DNA of 64,000 bases from Alphaproteobacteria bacterium (GCA_003241875.1 QBLU01000003.1:62001-126000); one strand, 5' to 3'; positions 14,055 to 22,369 are shown, counted from the stretch's first letter. The notes: generated by a model not told the origin, from the letters alone. Translations and numbers: made by a program.

Positions 14055-14954
14055 ATGACGTCGATGCTCGACATCGTCGCCGAGGCGCGCAGCGCTGCCA
14101 GTCGCGGTTGGGATCGCGCCAGGCGCGCCGCCTTCCGAACGCGCGAGGGCGCCAGCCCCGATGCGCTCGCTCGTGTCATCGAATCCGACATCATCCCGCG
14201 CCTGCTGCTGGCGCACGGCAACCCGGCGCTGTCGCCGCCCACTCTCGCTGTGCCCAACGCCGGCATCCCGGACGGCTATGCCGACCAGTTCGCCGCCGCG
14301 ACATTGACCGAGGAGGTCGGGCCGCTGCTGGCCCGGGTCGAATCGCTGATGGCCAATGGCGTCAGCGTCGAGACCGCCTACCTGCACCTGCTGGCGCCCG
14401 CCGCCCGCCGCCTCGGCAGCTGGTGGGACGAGGACGCCTGCGATTTCGTCGATGTGACGATGGGATTGTGGCGGCTGCAGGAAATCGTCCACGCCCTGTC
14501 GGCGCTGTTGCCCGGCATCGCCCCGATCGAGGGTGTCGACCGCCGCGCGCTGTTCGCTCCCGCCCCGGGCGAGCAGCATGGTTTCGGCGCCATCATCGTC
14601 GAGGAATTTTTCCGCCGCGCCGGCTGGCAGACGTGGAGCGCCCCGGCGCTCGATGAAGACGAGCTGGTGGCGCTGGCCGCCGGCCGGTCGTTCGACATCA
14701 TCGGCATCACCGTCAGCGTCGAGCGCCACGCGGCGCCGCTGGCCCGCACGATTGCCGCCATCCGCCGCGCCTCGCGCAATCCGGCGGTGCTGGTGCTGGT
14801 CGGTGGCCGCGTCTTCACCGAACAGCCGGCGCTGGCGACCGAGATCGGCGCCGACGGCACCGCTGCCGACGGCCAGCTGGCGGTCACCCTCGCCGAAACA
14901 CTTTTGACCCGGCGGCTTGCGGCCGGGACCCACGCGCTGCGAGACGTGTTGTAA
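14055..14954 (+). CDS. aerR: AerR/PpaA-like cobalamin-binding antirepressor
   Basis: B12-binding regulator that in Rhodobacter modulates the repressor CrtJ/PpsR in response to light. The 299-residue product has the helical segment WWDEDACDFVDVTMGLWRLQ (residues 123-142) typical of these proteins. It is followed by EQHGFG, in which H175 is the likely cobalt ligand, and a Rossmann-like B12 domain ending VLVGGRVF and GADGTAADG. The start was placed at the ATG at 14055, with another in-frame ATG three codons later; the longer upstream frame is probably untranslated. Its location between bchF and ppsR is classical. Confidence 0.9.
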   Translation: MTSMLDIVAEARSAASRGWDRARRAAFRTREGASPDALARVIESDIIPRLLLAHGNPALSPPTLAVPNAGIPDGYADQFAAATLTEEVGPLLARVESLMANGVSVETAYLHLLAPAARRLGSWWDEDACDFVDVTMGLWRLQEIVHALSALLPGIAPIEGVDRRALFAPAPGEQHGFGAIIVEEFFRRAGWQTWSAPALDEDELVALAAGRSFDIIGITVSVERHAAPLARTIAAIRRASRNPAVLVLVGGRVFTEQPALATEIGADGTAADGQLAVTLAETLLTRRLAAGTHALRDVL

Positions 14955-15017
14955 CTTTTGGCTTTGATACCCACCTGCGATAATTCGCGATAGCACAGGA
15001 GATGGCCCGCACCAGCC

Positions 15018-16430
15018 ATGGACGCGCGCACGGCCACACACCGGCACCGCACAACGGAAACGTTGACGGGAGGCCTTGCTGCCTTGCCGGCGGACGTCGC
15101 CACGCAGGCGCTGGCGGCGGCGTGCGACATCGCGCTGGTGATCGACGGCAACGGCATCATCCGTGATGTCAGCATCGGCGGCGACGACCTGTCGGGCCAG
15201 GGCTTCGACGACTGGGTAGACCGGCCCTGGGCCGATACTGTCGCCCCGGAAAACCGCATCAAGATCGACGAGATGCTGTCGGGCGGCGGCGTCCCCGGGC
15301 GCTGGCGCCAGGTCAACCACGAAACCCCGTCGGGCGACCTGCCGGTCCGCTATCTCGCCATGCCGAGCGGCAAGGACGGTAGCATCGTCGCCATCGGCCG
15401 CGACGTGCGCGCCACCGCCGCGATGCAGCAACGGCTGTTGCGCGCCCAGCAGGCCATGGAGCGCGACTCGCTGCGCCTGCGCCAGCTGGAGGCGCGCTAT
15501 CGCCTGCTGTTCGACAGCGCGCCCGAGGCCATCATCGTCATCGATGCCACCAGCCGGCGCCTGCTGGAGGCCAATCCGGCGGCGCGACGCATCGCCGGGC
15601 TCGGCACCGGCCCGCTCGACACGACGCCGTTCACCGCTATCATCCACCCCGACGACCGCGAAGCCGCGATTGCGCTGGTCGGCGCGGCCGCCGCTGCGGA
15701 ACAGCGCCACCCCGGCCGGCTGCGCCTTGCCGACGGCCAGCCGGCGCGGGTGTCGGCAACGCTGTTCCGCCAGGATCGCGGCAATGCCCTGCTGGTCCGG
15801 CTGGCGCCGCTGCTGACGCCAGGCATTGCCGGGTCGGAGCGCCCGCTCGACGAGGTGCTGGAGCGCATGCCCGACGCCTTTGTGCTGACCGACGGCGCGC
15901 TCGCCGTGCTGGCGGCCAACGGCGCCTTTCTCGACCTTGTCCAGCAACCGCGTCCCGATGATATCCGCGGCCGGCCGCTGACGCAGTTCCTCGGCCGCCC
16001 GGGCATCGACGTCGCCTTGCTCGAATCGCAACTGCGCGATCACGGCAGCGTGCGCGGCTTTGCCACCGTGGTCCACGGCGCCGTCGGTGCCGAAACCGAC
16101 GTCGAGGTTTCGGCGGTGACAACCGATGATGCCGGTGCGATTCGCCATGGTTTCAGCCTGCGGGTTGTCGGCCGTACGCCGGTGGCGGTGACCGATGATC
16201 GCCAGGTGCCGCGCTCGGTCGAGCAGCTGACCGAGCTCGTCGGCCGCGTCTCGCTGAAGGAAATCGTCCGCGAATCGACCGATCTGATCGAGCGTCTGTG
16301 CATCGAGGCGGCGCTGACCTACACGTCGGACAACCGCGCGTCCGCCGCCGAAATCCTCGGCCTGTCGCGGCAGAGCCTCTATTCCAAGCTGCATCGCCAC
16401 GGCCTCGGGAATCTGTCGGACAACGACTGA
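15018..16430 (+). CDS. ppsR: Transcriptional repressor PpsR/CrtJ
   Basis: PAS-domain repressor of bacteriochlorophyll, carotenoid and antenna genes under oxic conditions. The 470-residue protein has an N-terminal PAS-like region, a glutamine-containing coiled-coil linker (about residues 130-150, AMQQRLLRAQQAMERDSLRL), two further PAS domains (about 155-260 and 280-385), and a Fis-type helix-turn-helix at the C-terminus (AAEILGLSRQSLYSKLHRHG). C428 is in LIERLCIEAAL just before the HTH, equivalent to the redox cysteine of Rhodobacter PpsR. The only other cysteine is C36, so the second classical cysteine (C251 in R. sphaeroides) appears missing. Confidence 0.95.
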   Translation: MDARTATHRHRTTETLTGGLAALPADVATQALAAACDIALVIDGNGIIRDVSIGGDDLSGQGFDDWVDRPWADTVAPENRIKIDEMLSGGGVPGRWRQVNHETPSGDLPVRYLAMPSGKDGSIVAIGRDVRATAAMQQRLLRAQQAMERDSLRLRQLEARYRLLFDSAPEAIIVIDATSRRLLEANPAARRIAGLGTGPLDTTPFTAIIHPDDREAAIALVGAAAAAEQRHPGRLRLADGQPARVSATLFRQDRGNALLVRLAPLLTPGIAGSERPLDEVLERMPDAFVLTDGALAVLAANGAFLDLVQQPRPDDIRGRPLTQFLGRPGIDVALLESQLRDHGSVRGFATVVHGAVGAETDVEVSAVTTDDAGAIRHGFSLRVVGRTPVAVTDDRQVPRSVEQLTELVGRVSLKEIVRESTDLIERLCIEAALTYTSDNRASAAEILGLSRQSLYSKLHRHGLGNLSDND

Positions 16431-16444
16431 CAAGGCGACGGCGC

Positions 16445-16471
16445 GCACCGCGGCAATGCCGGTGCCTTTTT
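16445..16471 (+). terminator. Intrinsic terminator after ppsR
   Basis: GCACCG pairs with CGGTGC across a 9-base loop and is followed by CTTTTT. It lies 14 bases after the ppsR stop and separates ppsR from the bchG operon. Confidence 0.65.
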
Positions 16472-16485
16472 GTCGCCCAATTCCG

Positions 16486-16514
16486 TTGACGCCTGTTTGT
16501 GTCAAGTCTAGCTT
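16486..16514 (+). promoter_or_regulatory. Candidate bchG operon promoter
   Basis: TTGACG (16486-16491) and TAGCTT (16509-16514) are separated by 17 bases. The predicted start of transcription is close to the bchG ATG at 16521, and no Shine-Dalgarno sequence precedes that ATG, so a leaderless message is possible. The -10 box lies inside the PpsR site. Confidence 0.5.
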
Positions 16515-16517
16515 ACA
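16500..16517. promoter_or_regulatory. Perfect PpsR/CrtJ operator at bchG
   Basis: TGT (16500-16502), twelve bases, then ACA (16515-16517): an exact match to TGT-N12-ACA, and the first of the twelve spacer bases is the preferred C. It ends three bases before the bchG start codon and covers the candidate -10 element, so bound repressor would block polymerase. Confidence 0.82.
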
Positions 16518-16520
16518 CTC

Positions 16521-17426
16521 ATGGATGCGGTGACACTTCCGATCGAGCAGCGGCGCGTGCCGCGGCCGCGCGACGTGCTCGAACTGTTGAAGCCGGTAAC
16601 CTGGTTTCCGCCGATGTGGGCCTTCATGTGCGGCGTGGTGTCGTCGGGCGTCCCGCTCGCCGACCGCTGGGGGTTTCTCGTCGCCGGCATGCTGCTGGCA
16701 GGGCCGCTGGTGTGCGGCAACAGCCAGGCGATCAACGACTGGTTCGACCGCCACGTCGACGCGATCAACGAGCCGCAGCGGCCGATCCCGTCGGGGCGGA
16801 TCCCGGGGCGCTGGGGCCTGTATATCGCCATTGCCGGCACCATCGTGTCGCTGGTCGTCGGCTGGGCGATCAACCCGGTCGTCGGCGCGGCGACCGTGCT
16901 CGGCGTGTTCCTCGCCTGGATCTACAGCGCGCCGCCGATCCGTGCCAAGGCCAATGGCTGGTGGGGGCCGGGGGTCTGCGCCGCCGCCTATGAAGGGCTG
17001 ACCTGGTTCACCGGCGCCGCCGTGATGGTCGGCGGCCTGCCCGACGGCCGCATCATTGCCGTACTGGCGCTGTATGCCGCGGGCGCCCATGGCATCATGG
17101 TTCTCAACGATTTCAAGGCGGTGGAGGGCGATCGCGTCAGCAATGTGCGGTCGCTGCCGGTGATGCTCGGCGAACGCCGGGCGGCGCTGGTGGCCTGCTT
17201 CACCATGGCGCTGCCGCAGCTCGTCGTCGCGCTGCTGCTGGCGAACTGGGGGGCGGTCTTCCCGTCGGCGCTGGTGATGCTGTCGATCGCTTGCCAGTTC
17301 CTGCTGATGCAGAGGCTGCTGTCGGACCCGGCGAAGCACGCGCCTTTCTACAACGCCACCGGCACTTCGCTCTATGTGCTCGGCATGCTGGTCGCGGCCT
17401 TCGGGTTGCGGGGGCTGGCCGGGTGA
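16521..17426 (+). CDS. bchG: Bacteriochlorophyll synthase BchG (geranylgeranyl transferase)
   Basis: Membrane UbiA-family prenyltransferase that esterifies bacteriochlorophyllide a with geranylgeranyl diphosphate. The 301-residue protein has about eight hydrophobic helices. It carries the Asp-rich motif NDWFDRHVD (residues 72-80), with a second near residue 200 (LNDFKAVEGDR). It starts a three-gene operon with a pucC-like gene and bchP, which reduces the tail afterwards. The ATG at 16521 has no visible ribosome-binding site; a GTG three codons later is the only close alternative. Confidence 0.96.
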   Translation: MDAVTLPIEQRRVPRPRDVLELLKPVTWFPPMWAFMCGVVSSGVPLADRWGFLVAGMLLAGPLVCGNSQAINDWFDRHVDAINEPQRPIPSGRIPGRWGLYIAIAGTIVSLVVGWAINPVVGAATVLGVFLAWIYSAPPIRAKANGWWGPGVCAAAYEGLTWFTGAAVMVGGLPDGRIIAVLALYAAGAHGIMVLNDFKAVEGDRVSNVRSLPVMLGERRAALVACFTMALPQLVVALLLANWGAVFPSALVMLSIACQFLLMQRLLSDPAKHAPFYNATGTSLYVLGMLVAAFGLRGLAG

Positions 17427-18736
17427 AATCGGCACCCGCCCCGCTGTCCTGGGTCGGCATCGCCCGGCTCGGGCTGGTGCAGAGCGCCATCGGCGCGGTG
17501 GTGATGCTGGCGACGTCGCTGCTCAATCGCGTCATGGTCGTCGAATATGCCCAGGCCGCGACGCTGCCGGCCGGGCTGGTGGCGTTTCATTATGCCGTCC
17601 AGCTGAGCCGGCCGAAATGGGGCCATGGCTCCGACATCGGCTGGCGGCGGACCCCCTGGATCATCGGTGGCATGGCGGTGCTGGCACTGGGCGGCGTGCT
17701 GGCGACCCAGGCGACGCTGATGCTCGACGGCCCGCTGGCGCCGGCGCTGGCGCTGTCGATCCTCGCCTATGCGATGATCGGCGCCGGGGTCGGCGCCGCC
17801 GGCACGTCCCTGCTGGCGCTGCTGGCGACCCGGACGGCGGAGGCGCGGCGCGCGGCCGCTGCCTCGCTGACCTGGATCATGATGATCCTCGGCATCGTCG
17901 TCACCGCCGGCGTCGCCGGGCGGCTGCTCGAGCCCTATTCGCCGGAACGGCTGCTGCAGGTGGCGATCGGCGTCGCCGGCGGGGCCTTCATCATCGCCTG
18001 CCTCGGCGTCATCGGCATCGAGGGCCGGGCCGCGCCCGCCGCCGCGAACCGGGCGCCGGCGGTGGCGTTCGGCGACGCGCTGCGCGGCATCTGGGACGAT
18101 CCGGTCACCCGCCTGTTCAGCCTGTTCGTCTTCGTCGCCATGCTCGCCTATGCGACGCAGGACCTGATCCTCGAACCCTTTGCCGGGCTGGTCTTCGGCC
18201 TGACCCCCGGCCAGTCGACATCGCTGTCGGGCGTCCAGCACCAGGGCGTGCTGCTGGGCATGATTCTCGTCGGCGTTGCCGGCCATGGTTTCGGCGGCCG
18301 TGCCGGGCTGAAGCTGAAACGCTGGATCGTCGGCGGCTGCATCGGCTCGGCGGTGGCGCTGGCGGCGCTCGCCATGGCGGCGACGGTCGGCCCGGGCTGG
18401 CCGCTGGCGCCGACGGTGTTCGCGCTAGGCTTTGCCAATGGTGTCTTCGCCGTGGCGGCGATCGGCGCGATGCTCGACCTCGCCGGACGCGGCGGCGCCG
18501 ACCATGTCGGCATCCGCATGGGGCTATGGGGTGCGGCGCAGGCCGCCGCCTTCGGGCTCGGCGGCTTTTTCGGCGCCAGCGCGGTCGATGTCGGGCGCCG
18601 CCTGTTCGGCGCCGACGGCCCGGCCTTTGAAACCGTATTCGCCATCGAGGCGGTGATGTTCCTGGGTGCTGCGCTGATCGCGTCGCGCCTCAACGACAAC
18701 AGCAGATCCAGCATCCAGAGGGAGGCCATCGCATGA
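17423..18736 (+). CDS. PucC-like BCD family transporter between bchG and bchP
   Basis: A 437-residue polytopic protein of the same family as LhaA and PucC, starting at a GTG that overlaps the bchG stop (GTGA). It has about 12 helices and the family motifs LLNRVMVVEYAQAATLPAG and GHGSDIGWRRTPWIIGG. Genes of this type (orf427/bch2 in Rhodobacter) sit in the bchG-bchP operon and are thought to help move bacteriochlorophyll to assembling complexes. The role is inferred from family and position. Confidence 0.9.
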   Translation: MKSAPAPLSWVGIARLGLVQSAIGAVVMLATSLLNRVMVVEYAQAATLPAGLVAFHYAVQLSRPKWGHGSDIGWRRTPWIIGGMAVLALGGVLATQATLMLDGPLAPALALSILAYAMIGAGVGAAGTSLLALLATRTAEARRAAAASLTWIMMILGIVVTAGVAGRLLEPYSPERLLQVAIGVAGGAFIIACLGVIGIEGRAAPAAANRAPAVAFGDALRGIWDDPVTRLFSLFVFVAMLAYATQDLILEPFAGLVFGLTPGQSTSLSGVQHQGVLLGMILVGVAGHGFGGRAGLKLKRWIVGGCIGSAVALAALAMAATVGPGWPLAPTVFALGFANGVFAVAAIGAMLDLAGRGGADHVGIRMGLWGAAQAAAFGLGGFFGASAVDVGRRLFGADGPAFETVFAIEAVMFLGAALIASRLNDNSRSSIQREAIA

Positions 18737-19959
18737 CCGACACATTCGACGCCATCGTGGTGGGCGGCGGCCCATCGGGCGCCACCGCCGCCGACGACCT
18801 GGCGCGCGCCGGCCACAAGGTGCTGCTGCTCGACCGCGCCGGGCGCATCAAGCCATGCGGCGGCGCCGTGCCACCGCGGCTGCTCAAGGATTTCGAGGTG
18901 CCGCTCGACCAATTGTGCGCGCGTGCCACCTCGGCGCGGATGGTCGCCCCGTCGAACCTGGCGGTCGACATGCCGGTCGGCGACGGCTTTGTCGGGCTGG
19001 TCGATCGCGAAGTCTTCGACGAATGGCTGCGGGTGCGCGCCACCACCAACGGCGCGACGCGGATCGACGGCACCTTCGAGGAGCTGGAACGCGACGCCGA
19101 CGGCACCGCTGTCATCGCCTATCGCCCCAAGGGCGCCGAGCGCGGCAGCGAACCGGTGCGGGTGCGCGGCCGCGTCGTCATCGGCTGCGACGGCGGCAAT
19201 TCCGGCGTCGCGCGCGCGTCGCTGCCGGAAAACGACAAGCCGCGCTTCGTGTCGGCCTATCACGAAGTCATCGAATCGCCGCCGGAGGGCTTTCGCGGCT
19301 TTGAAGGCGGGCGTTGCGACATCTATTACCAGGGCCATCTGTCCCCCGATTTCTATGCCTGGATCTTCCCGCACGGCGACAAGACCAGCGTCGGCGTCGG
19401 CAGCGCGGTCAAGGGCTTTGCCATGCGCGACGCCGTGGCGCGGCTGCGCGAGCAGACCGGCCTCGACGCCTTCAAGACGATCCGGGTCGAAGGCGCGCCG
19501 ATCCCGCTGCGCCCGCGCAAGCGCTGGGACAATGGCAAAGATGTCATCGTCGCCGGAGACGCCGCCGGGGTGGTGGCGCCGGCTTCGGGCGAAGGCATCT
19601 ATTACGCGATGACCGCCGGCCGCCTGGCGGCCGAATCGGCGGGCGAGTTCCTGCGCACCGGCAATGCCGCAGCGCTGAAGACTGCCCGCAAGAAGTTCAT
19701 GAAGACGCACGGCAAGGTCTTCATGGTGCTCGGGATCATGCAGTGGTTCTGGTATCGCAGCGACAATATGCGGGAGCGGTTCGTCAAGCTGTGCCGCGAT
19801 CCCGATATCCAGCAGCTGACCTGGGAATCCTACATGAACAAGGAACTGGTCCGCAAAAAGCCGATGGCCCATGTCCGGATCTTCCTGAAGGATACCGGCC
19901 AACTGCTCGGCGCGCTGTTTTCCGGCAAATCCAAGGAAGGCGCGAGTGCCCGGCCATAA
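18733..19959 (+). CDS. bchP: Geranylgeranyl (bacterio)chlorophyll reductase BchP
   Basis: FAD-dependent reductase that saturates three double bonds of the geranylgeranyl tail to give phytyl bacteriochlorophyll a. The 408-residue product begins with the dinucleotide-binding motif VVGGGPSGATAA (G11-x-G13-x2-G16), followed by KPCGGAVPPRLL. It has the second FAD motif VIVAGDAAGVVAPASGEGI further on. It overlaps the upstream transporter gene by 4 nt. Confidence 0.96.
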   Translation: MTDTFDAIVVGGGPSGATAADDLARAGHKVLLLDRAGRIKPCGGAVPPRLLKDFEVPLDQLCARATSARMVAPSNLAVDMPVGDGFVGLVDREVFDEWLRVRATTNGATRIDGTFEELERDADGTAVIAYRPKGAERGSEPVRVRGRVVIGCDGGNSGVARASLPENDKPRFVSAYHEVIESPPEGFRGFEGGRCDIYYQGHLSPDFYAWIFPHGDKTSVGVGSAVKGFAMRDAVARLREQTGLDAFKTIRVEGAPIPLRPRKRWDNGKDVIVAGDAAGVVAPASGEGIYYAMTAGRLAAESAGEFLRTGNAAALKTARKKFMKTHGKVFMVLGIMQWFWYRSDNMRERFVKLCRDPDIQQLTWESYMNKELVRKKPMAHVRIFLKDTGQLLGALFSGKSKEGASARP

Positions 19960-19986
19960 GTTGCGGATGATGGCGGTGCGGCCGGC

Positions 19987-20472
19987 ATGAACGCCGGTCG
20001 CTGGTTCCTGCCCGCCTCGGTCGCTGCCGTCACCACGTCGCTGATCGCGGCGCTGGGGGCGACGATCACCGTGCTCGGGCCGTGGTACCAGGGGCTGAGG
20101 CAGCCGAGTTGGGCGCCGCCCGACATTGCCTTCGGTCCGGCCTGGACGCTGATCTTCGGACTGTGCGCCATTTCCGCGGTGACGGCCTGGATGGCGGCAC
20201 CTACGCGCGACAGCGCCAACAATCTGATCGGACTGTTCGCGATCAACGGGTTTCTCAACCTGTTGTGGAGCTTTCTGTTCTTCCGCGCCCAGCGTCCCGA
20301 TCTCGCCGGCTGGGAGGTCTGGATCCTGTGGGCATCGATCGCGACGCTGATCGTCGCGTGCGGCCGCGTGTCTCGCACCGCGGCCTGGCTGCTGGTGCCC
20401 TATCTGCTGTGGGTCACCTTTGCTGGGCTGTTGAACGCGGCGGTCGTGGTGCTCAACCGGCCGTTCGTTTAG
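19987..20472 (+). CDS. tspO: TspO/MBR family tryptophan-rich sensory protein
   Basis: Outer-membrane tetrapyrrole-binding protein that in Rhodobacter tunes photosynthesis gene expression to oxygen and exports or degrades porphyrin intermediates. The 161-residue protein has five hydrophobic helices and the family hallmarks WYQGLRQPSWAPPD, GPAWT and NFLW-like NLLWSFLFF. It follows bchP at 27 bases and is probably co-transcribed with it. The regulatory role is taken from homologues. Confidence 0.92.
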   Translation: MNAGRWFLPASVAAVTTSLIAALGATITVLGPWYQGLRQPSWAPPDIAFGPAWTLIFGLCAISAVTAWMAAPTRDSANNLIGLFAINGFLNLLWSFLFFRAQRPDLAGWEVWILWASIATLIVACGRVSRTAAWLLVPYLLWVTFAGLLNAAVVVLNRPFV

Positions 20473-20478
20473 CCTTGG

Positions 20479-20509
20479 GCGGGGGCGAAGGGATTTCCCT
20501 CGCCCCCGC
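20479..20509. terminator. Bidirectional terminator between tspO and cytochrome c gene
   Basis: GCGGGGGCGA plus AGGG pairs with CCCTCGCCCCCGC around an ATTT loop, with one bulged A. The hairpin fills the gap between two convergent genes and could serve both strands. Confidence 0.7.
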
Positions 20510-20514
20510 TGATG

Positions 20515-21030
20515 TCAGGCCTTGGTCTTCAGGAACGCGATGATATCGGCGCGATCCTGCGGCTTCTTCAGGCCGGCAAAGGCCATGTAGGTGCCGGGCA
20601 TGACCTTCTGCGGCGCCTCGAGGTAGGTGAACAGCTGCTCTTCGGTCCAGGTGTAGCCGCTGTTCTTGTTGGCGGGCGAGTATTTGAAGTTGGGGACGCT
20701 GCCGGCCTGGCGACCGACGATGCCCCAGAGCGAGGGGCCGACGCGGTTCACGCCTTCTTCGGCGACATGGCAGGTCTTGCACTGGGCAAAAACCTGCTCG
20801 CCCTTGGTGGCGTCGCCGGTCAGCGAGGCAAGGGTGACACCGGCGGCCGGTGCCGCCGCGGTCTCGGTGGCGGGCGCTGCGGCAGGAGCCGTGGCTTCTG
20901 GGGTTGCGGCCGTGGTCTCGGTGGTTGCAGTCGATGTCGTCGTCGACGTCGATGTATCGCCGCCGCAGGCAGCAACGCTGGTCAATATGGCCGCGCTGAG
21001 CAAAAGGCGCGCGAACGGTGCAGACGACAT
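20515..21030 (-). CDS. Lipoprotein c-type cytochrome (cyt c2-like)
   Basis: Class I monohaem cytochrome c of 171 residues. The signal sequence ends in a lipobox (VAAC, C22), so the protein is probably lipid-anchored. A 40-residue Thr/Ala/Pro linker follows, then a cytochrome domain with CKTCH (residues 84-88) and M149 (GTYMAFAG) as the sixth ligand. A purine-rich ribosome site (GAGGGAGA) lies upstream. Its place at the end of the photosynthesis cluster suggests an electron donor to the reaction centre or a carrier between bc1 and oxidase. That role is inferred; respiration alone would also explain it. Confidence 0.88.
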   Translation of the reverse strand: MSSAPFARLLLSAAILTSVAACGGDTSTSTTTSTATTETTAATPEATAPAAAPATETAAAPAAGVTLASLTGDATKGEQVFAQCKTCHVAEEGVNRVGPSLWGIVGRQAGSVPNFKYSPANKNSGYTWTEEQLFTYLEAPQKVMPGTYMAFAGLKKPQDRADIIAFLKTKA

Positions 21031-21169
21031 GATCTAGTCTCCCTCGGGTTGGTCCCTAGCCTACACTTTTAGCCACATTCGGTTCCCTGCGGCAACGATC
21101 ATGCCGGCAGATCGCCCCGACCGCGCGGTCGCCGGACAGGCGTCATGGCATTTATGATCGGGTCACGAC

Positions 21170-21323
21170 GCTTTTGGCGGATATTTACAATATTTCCGAA
21201 TCACCTGCTCCTAAACCGCTTTCTGCGACCCGAAGGGAGCGTCTCAGCGGCAAACCTGCTGCTGCCACGCATCCTTTACCTTAACGGCCCGGAGCGGAAG
21301 CATCTGTTCCGGGCCGCTTTTTT
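21170..21323 (+). ncRNA. Possible small RNA ending in a strong terminator
   Basis: A 367-base gap lies between the cytochrome c gene and the AraC gene. In it I see TACAAT at about 21186-21191, which could be a -10 box, with no clear -35. About 95 bases further on is a strong hairpin with a T tract. No plausible protein-coding gene lies between; the one open frame has low-quality composition and no ribosome site. A transcript of about 125 bases would fit a small RNA, but no known family was recognised. Confidence 0.28.
21285..21323 (+). terminator. Strong intrinsic terminator
   Basis: CGGCCCGGA (21285-21293) pairs with TCCGGGCCG (21308-21316) and is followed by CTTTTTT. No gene on the plus strand ends just upstream, so it may end a small RNA, or a transcript entering on the plus strand. 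Confidence 0.7.
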
Positions 21324-21397
21324 CCGCTTTGGCGGAAAGGGGGCCGCCAGCCTTCAACGATCAGGTTGAATTTGGTTAGCAGCTTTGTAACCTTCCC

Positions 21398-22285
21398 ATG
21401 GTTACGTCATTCATGTTGTGGCGTGAGGGGGTCAGTCGCGTGGTCAGCATCCGTTATTTCACCCCGGCGGCGCCGCTGCGGCGGTACCTGTCTTCATACT
21501 ATTGGTTCGAGTCGAATGATGCGATTTTCAGCGACCTGATGCGCGCCGAATTGCCGCAGATTCGCATCGTCACCTGCGGCAAGCCAACCAACAGCTTCAT
21601 CAACGGCCACACCCGCACGCCGGGGCCGGTCCATGTCCAAGGTCCGACGACGGGATCGGCCAAATATTCCTCGGTCGGCCCGCTGCATCTGTTCGGCGTC
21701 GGCGTGCTGCCCGAAGGCTGGTCGACGCTGATCGGGGAGCCGGCCGATCGCTATGCCGACGATGTTGTCGATTTGTCGGGTGTCGTCGGGCCGTCCGCCG
21801 ACACGGTGTTCGGCGACATGCTGATGGCGCGCAGCGATGCCGAGCGCGTTGCCGCCGCCGATCGCTTCTTCCTGGGGTTGCTGGCCCATGCCCATGCCAC
21901 GCCGCGCTGGTTCACCGCGCTGACCGACGACTGGCTGACCAGCTCGCCCAACCCCGACGTCGATACGCTGATCGAGAAATCCGGCATGTCGGCGCGCTCC
22001 GTCGAGCGGCTGGCCAAGCGCATCTATGGCGCGTCCCCCAAGATGCTGTCGCGGAAATACCGGACGCTCAACGCCGCGGTCCGCCTCGGCAACGGCGAGG
22101 CCACCGGCTGGGCCGACATGGCCGCCCATGCCTATTACGACCAGCCGCATTTCATCCGGGAATTCAAACAGTTCGTCGGCATGACTCCGAGCCGTTTCAT
22201 GATCGAGGCGGCGCCGTTGATGCGCCTGACCATCGTGCGCCGGACGCTGCTGCCCGAAATGCACAAGCTCGCCCGCTACAGCTAG
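21398..22285 (+). CDS. AraC-family transcriptional regulator
   Basis: DNA-binding protein of up to 295 residues. The N-terminal domain (from SIRYFTPAAPLRRYLSSYYW) resembles the DUF6597-type sensor domain common in sphingomonads. The C-terminal AraC helix-turn-helix pair includes SGMSARSVERLAKRIYGASP and WADMAAHAYYDQPHFIREFK. The ATG at 21398 has no ribosome site, whereas a GTG at 21440 (start VSIRYF) is preceded at 8 bases by GAGGGGG and may be the true start. The target is unknown; it is upstream of, but separated from, the SUF operon. Confidence 0.85.
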   Translation: MVTSFMLWREGVSRVVSIRYFTPAAPLRRYLSSYYWFESNDAIFSDLMRAELPQIRIVTCGKPTNSFINGHTRTPGPVHVQGPTTGSAKYSSVGPLHLFGVGVLPEGWSTLIGEPADRYADDVVDLSGVVGPSADTVFGDMLMARSDAERVAAADRFFLGLLAHAHATPRWFTALTDDWLTSSPNPDVDTLIEKSGMSARSVERLAKRIYGASPKMLSRKYRTLNAAVRLGNGEATGWADMAAHAYYDQPHFIREFKQFVGMTPSRFMIEAAPLMRLTIVRRTLLPEMHKLARYS

Positions 22286-22340
22286 GGTCGGTTGCTGCGC
22301 GCGGGCCGGTGCCGCCAAAACGCTTCACCGCAATTGCGCG

Positions 22341-22369
22341 TTGACACCGCCGCCGCCCGCCCCACATAA
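22341..22369 (+). promoter_or_regulatory. Candidate SUF operon promoter
   Basis: TTGACA (22341-22346), a 17-base spacer and ACATAA (22364-22369) lie about 35 bases before the TTG start of the first SUF gene. The -35 is perfect and the -10 is weak. No clear Rrf2-type or Fur-type operator was identified by eye. Confidence 0.4.

Noticed and set aside
13995-17435. Minus-strand open frame of 1146 codons opposite aerR, ppsR and bchG
   Set aside because: Shadow frame across three well-supported genes, with low-complexity Arg/Gln/His-rich sequence.
21145-21369. Plus-strand open frame of 74 codons in the gap before the AraC gene
   Set aside because: No ribosome site, no domain, and it reads through a strong intrinsic terminator at 21285-21323.
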